Origin: Diatrype stigma
Lineage: Eukaryota > Ascomycota > Sordariomycetes > Xylariales > Diatrypaceae
Reading direction: 5' to 3'
Assembly (NCBI GenBank): GCA_022225965.2
Contig: JAKJXP020000023.1
Coordinates: 248,001-312,000, forward strand
Length of the DNA: 64,000 bases
In this document: piece by piece, positions 60,133 through 64,000 of the stretch
Position numbering within the stretch: position 1 is the first letter of the stretch
How the letters are laid out: every line of letters begins with the position of its first letter
Position numbers and translations under genes: made by a program
The notes under the pieces: generated by a model
The model's input: only the letters and a program-made list of their open reading frames with translations
What the model was told of the DNA's origin: nothing
The model's database searches: none

Positions 60133-60913
60133 CTTTCATCACACATTGAATCGAACTTCCTATGGTTTGGTGCAGTCGTGGAAGGTTGAACGGTTTGGAG
60201 GGGCAAATTTCTATGGAGGGGCAGTTTCAAGGTTGCCTAACCATACAGAGGTAGCCCGGTCATGTTGCTGGCCGATAAGCAGATGTACGAAGTACTTGGA
60301 TACTTAGGATGTACCTGGGTGACTTCCTTGTATCATGTGCCCACTTAAATTGGATTGCGACTTCTTTTAACCCTGGATATATCCTAAGAATAGCTTCACG
60401 CACATTATTGCGTTATACACACAACCTGGAAGGACACCAACCTCTAATTATTGGGCAGGGAGAAATACACCAAAGACAGAACGGTTCATCGAGATATATG
60501 GACAAGCTCGAATTAATACACTACAATGTGAGAAACAAAAACAAGTACATGTACCAACAACGTACTCTAATCAGCTAAGACGACAACAAAACAGCAGGGG
60601 TATGTATGGGAAGAAAATAGGGGTATCAGGGTATTCTTGTCGCGATGCATTCGAACCCCAAAACTGATATCAACCATGAGATGACAACCAAACGCCCATG
60701 ATGATATTTATGACGATAATAGCGACGGCAACGATGATGAATGCAAGCTCTCGCTCCAAGCACTTGATCAAAAATGAAATGGCACGCATGCATAGGTAGC
60801 AATCCCGATTCTAGTTGATTCCTCTACTCCCCCCTCTCTCTCCCTCCCATCATCCATCCACCCTATTCATTTCCTCGTCTCATCCTCATCCTCATAATCC
60901 CATCTTTCATCAC
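60133..60913. other. Intergenic region between TYW1 and dynein heavy chain
   Basis: TYW1 promoter and dynein 3' flank, AT-rich, no gene recognised. Confidence 0.6.
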
Positions 60914-63900
60914 TCAAACGTCCGTAACGAGCTGCTCGCCCTCGTCCAGCAGCTCCGTGACCTTGCGCAGGTTCTGGATGAGGCTGCGGCCGAGGCCGAC
61001 GAGGAGCAGCTTCTCGGCGTTGGCCGGCAGGCCGAGGTAGGTGGGGGGCTCGCGCTCGGGCAGCTTGTGGATCCATGCCGTGAACTCCTGCAGCGAGGTG
61101 CCGCTCGGCACGACGAGGTCGCCCTTCGTGGCCGTGTCGTCGTCGCCCTCGCCGCCGTTCCCATCGTCGTCGTTGCCGGTGCCCGTGTTGGAGCCGTCCA
61201 CCAGCTTGTGGCCGATCTCGAAGGCGGCCGGCGTCAGGAATTGGTCCACCAGCTGCGTCAGGCGCGTGAAGTCGCCCTCGTCGTCGATCTTGCCGCCGTA
61301 CATCTCGCGCACCAGGTACCGGATCATGTCCCAGGGGATGTTCTGCGGCGCGATGTTGGTGCGGTTCTGCGCCACGGATTCCACCCAGACGTCGATGATG
61401 AAGGCCGAACATTCGTACTAAGTTCGATGTTAGTGACTTGATATAATAACAAACTTTAGAGATTAGAGAGTTGGTAGGCAAAACTTACATCGCTATCATT
61501 GAACTCCCAGAAGCCCTTCCATCCCAGGTTGGGCGTGTAGCGAAGACGCTCTTGCACAACGGCATGCAGGAAGGAAAGGAGTAAGTACAGCCTGGTACGC
61601 TCCACTGGGGGCTTGGTCGACCGGGTCGAAAGCGAAGTCAAGGAGTCTTTCATGTTGGCTCGCACACCAGCGGGCTGCTCGTACATAAGGACGCGAGACG
61701 CACGGAGCAGGTTGACAGGTATCTTCGGGCTCGACTCCATGGACAAGAACAATCGGAAGTCAGAATGAGGGTTCAGAGACTCCATGCGTTTCTCAAGAGA
61801 CTGGAGCCAAGTGGGCGCGAGATGGACGTTCTTGACTAGCACCCAGTTTCCAACTTGTGCGGCGTTGCTAATAGCTTTGTCGGCACTGGCCACACTCTCG
61901 TTGGATCCCATGGCAATGTTGGTACATCTGACGTGCGATCTTTCCACCAAGCTGTCAACCTTGTAACTAGCATCGAAACCAGGGCTCGATACAAGGGAGA
62001 TCGGGCGAGTCGGGGGCACTTGGCTAACGGTCTCCTTGAGGTCGTCGACAACATCGAGCAGGCCAGCCCCAAAGACCGAGGCGACAAAGCGTTCAGCTGT
62101 CGGTACGAAGCGGTCCAGGCGGAACAATTTGACCAAAAGCAGCGACAAGAGTGACTGGTCGAAAGGCTCAGTCTCTGATGACCAGACCTGAGGCACAAAG
62201 TTTTCGGCGAATTCCTCACTTAAGAACTTGTCCCAGGCATCGGCGGGGACCTGATCTAGCTGGTCTTTCAAGACTGCAAGCCTCTTGGCCCTGACAAACG
62301 CTTCATCCTTGGCATCAGTCTCGGTAGAGAGGTCCTTGCCCTCGATGCGATCATCCAGGATGATGTCAATGAGACCCTTGTCCATCTTGTAGGGAGACGC
62401 CTGGACCAGCAACATGGCGAGCGTGATGCGGTCCTTTTGCAACAGAGCCAAGGCGGTTCTCTTGAAGGTCGCCACGAACAGATCTCTGATTATGATATCT
62501 TTTCGGTTGTTGAAGTTCGACTCGTTGGCTAGGTTCTTGTTGCCGTGAAGGACGGAATGGAAGATGTCAAGGAAGTATTGCAACGAGAATTGATAGAAGT
62601 GGTTGAGATAGTGCAACTGCTCAAGAACAGCAAAGACTGCACTGCAAGACCGAGCGATGACATTGTATTGGAGAGTAATCTCCTCGACCTCGGCCATAAC
62701 ACCCTCAGTGTTGCTCATCTTAGCCGAGATCTCAGCGGCTTCGGTCTTAAGAGTCTCCAGCGTCTCAATGACATTATCATCGTCAAGGATGTTGCCACGA
62801 GACTCGTTGAGTGCCTGCAGGAGGCGCTTCTCGAGCTGTCGAAGGTGAACCTTGAACTCGCCTTGCAGCTTGATGAGATTAGATCTCCGCTCGTCGACAT
62901 CCGGTCTTTCGGACTTCAGCACATCGTTAAGGGACTGAGTCTGAAGACTGCTCTGGGTGACAGTGAAGTTGACGAAGGTGGTTCGACTGCAGATATCGGG
63001 CGCGAAAGTCGCGGAGGGATCGCGAGTGGATAGGTAGATTCTGAAAGAGGGTGAAAAGTCGATCTGTTGCTTGCCCAGTTGAATGAGGACACGACCACCG
63101 GTCTTTTGGTACTCCTTGTTGAGGACGTGATTGAGGATAGGGTCCAAATGCTCCGCATCCTGGATGAGAATTGGGTTACCAAATCGAAGCGAGCTTTCCA
63201 GTTGTTTAGTGAAGGAGTCATCAAGGAAACTCGTGACAGTGAGGCGACGGTCTTGACACTCGCGCTGGAGGAACTCGGTAACTCTGCCAGACGGGTCGAT
63301 GATGAGTGGGTAGCGGTTGAAACGTTTCAAAACGATGGCATTCTCGGTACAGAGGTCATCAACCGGCAATGTGTTCTCTTGCCAGGTTAGTCGCTCGTCG
63401 GCGGTGGACAAGTATTCCGTGATAGGGTTGTGAGGCTTAAATTGGATGCCTGAGAGCTCCAGCTGGTGCAACCAGTCGTCCATCATGGATTTTCGGAATG
63501 TTTGGTCGTATAGTCCGCTGTATGCCAAGAAAGCCGCAGCCACAAGAACATCGCCGACAAGAGTGCTAATCTGGGTCTCGAATGACTTGCTTCCATCCTC
63601 CCATCGGGTTCGTTCGGAAGCGAGACTATCAAGCAGTCTGACACTTCGATCGACCTTGAACTGAACGCGGGACATTTCCGCCTTGATGGCCTGAGTCTCG
63701 CTGATGAGGGCTGCATATTCAGTCTTGTACAGTGCAATACTGTCCTCTAAAGTAGTGATGGTGTTCTCGACCGCCTTTGCCTCGGCCTTTGTCTGGAGTG
63801 CTTGCTCTTCGAGCTGATCGACTTCCTCTCTTAGGGGTCCAACACGATCCAAGATCTCGGAATAGTTGACCTGGGCTTCCACCCACTGGACCAAGGGGCC

Positions 63901-64000
63901 ACAAGCTTTACTGGCTCGGTTGACCTTGTCGAACGTGAAGTCGCCGTTGTTGAGGAAAGAATTCCGCATCTTGGTTCTCAGGGCTTTGGTCATTTGCTTC
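60914..64000 (-). CDS. Cytoplasmic dynein heavy chain, C-terminal part
   Basis: Two exons visible, 61489-64000 (open to the right edge) and 60914-61417, about 1004 residues of a protein that is normally over 4000. The part begins after the microtubule-binding tip, near the second stalk helix ([23 protein letters not shown], then heptad sequence). It continues with AAA5 ([20 protein letters not shown] and [18 protein letters not shown]), the region rich in [17 protein letters not shown]6 ([37 protein letters not shown]) and the C-terminal domain. The 71-nt intron joins FNDSD to [11 protein letters not shown]. An acidic Gly/Asp insert ([13 protein letters not shown]) lies in the C-terminal domain. 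Dynein moves nuclei, endosomes and vesicles toward microtubule minus ends in hyphae; the Neurospora gene is ro-1. Confidence 0.96.

Overview
The window is nuclear DNA of a filamentous ascomycete, most likely a Sordariomycete. The evidence is short GT-AG introns (about 50-425 nt) with CTAAC-type branch sites, protein families typical of Pezizomycotina (SRE-type siderophore GATA factor, DUF3112 membrane protein, AA9 monooxygenase, arginine attenuator peptide upstream of the arginine-specific carbamoyl-phosphate synthase), GC-rich exons, and long AT-richer intergenic stretches full of TACCTAGGTA-like motifs. All exon joins below were read by eye from splice signals, reading frame and family similarity; no transcript or alignment was available.

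Layout. 1-2173 (-): N-terminal part of a membrane-anchored aspartic-peptidase-like protein running off the left edge. 2174-10364: an 8-kb gene-poor region with one clear MITE-like element (4568-4913) and one doubtful small ORF. 10365-13342 (-): TAH18 diflavin reductase. 17076-18634 (+): RRM-RGG-RRM protein like SBP1. 19895-21602 (+): ArfGAP GCS1. 22372-23491 (+): ETF beta. 24808-26619 (+): arginine attenuator uORF plus CPA1. 27317-28828 (+): P-loop nucleoside-kinase-like protein. 30017-31556 (+): AA9 LPMO. 32050-34005 (-): SAP/Acinus-like RNA-binding protein. 35405-36586 (+): unknown conserved-looking protein. 40208-42026 (+): SRE GATA factor. 43605-44307 (-): TVP15. 46902-49145 (+): DUF3112 protein. 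49819-51286 (-): PP2A catalytic subunit. 52538-54662 (-): exocyst EXO84. 55657-56768 (+): TOM20. 57716-60132 (-): TYW1. 60914-64000 (-): C-terminal part of cytoplasmic dynein heavy chain, running off the right edge.

The genes are mostly housekeeping genes and do not form a metabolic cluster. Common themes are membrane traffic (GCS1, TVP15, EXO84, dynein), mitochondria (ETF beta, CPA1, TOM20), Fe/S and flavin chemistry (TAH18, TYW1, SRE as iron regulator) and RNA (SBP1-like, Acinus-like). I found no CRISPR, rRNA, convincing tRNA, or autonomous transposon. The points most worth a second look are the two-intron arginine attenuator uORF with a TGACTCA site inside its second intron, a GC-AG intron and a possible 57-nt retained intron in the aspartic-peptidase-like gene, a His-to-Gln change in the second copper sphere of the LPMO, the MITE, a uORF whose stop overlaps the SRE start codon, and a 23-nt terminal exon in PP2A.
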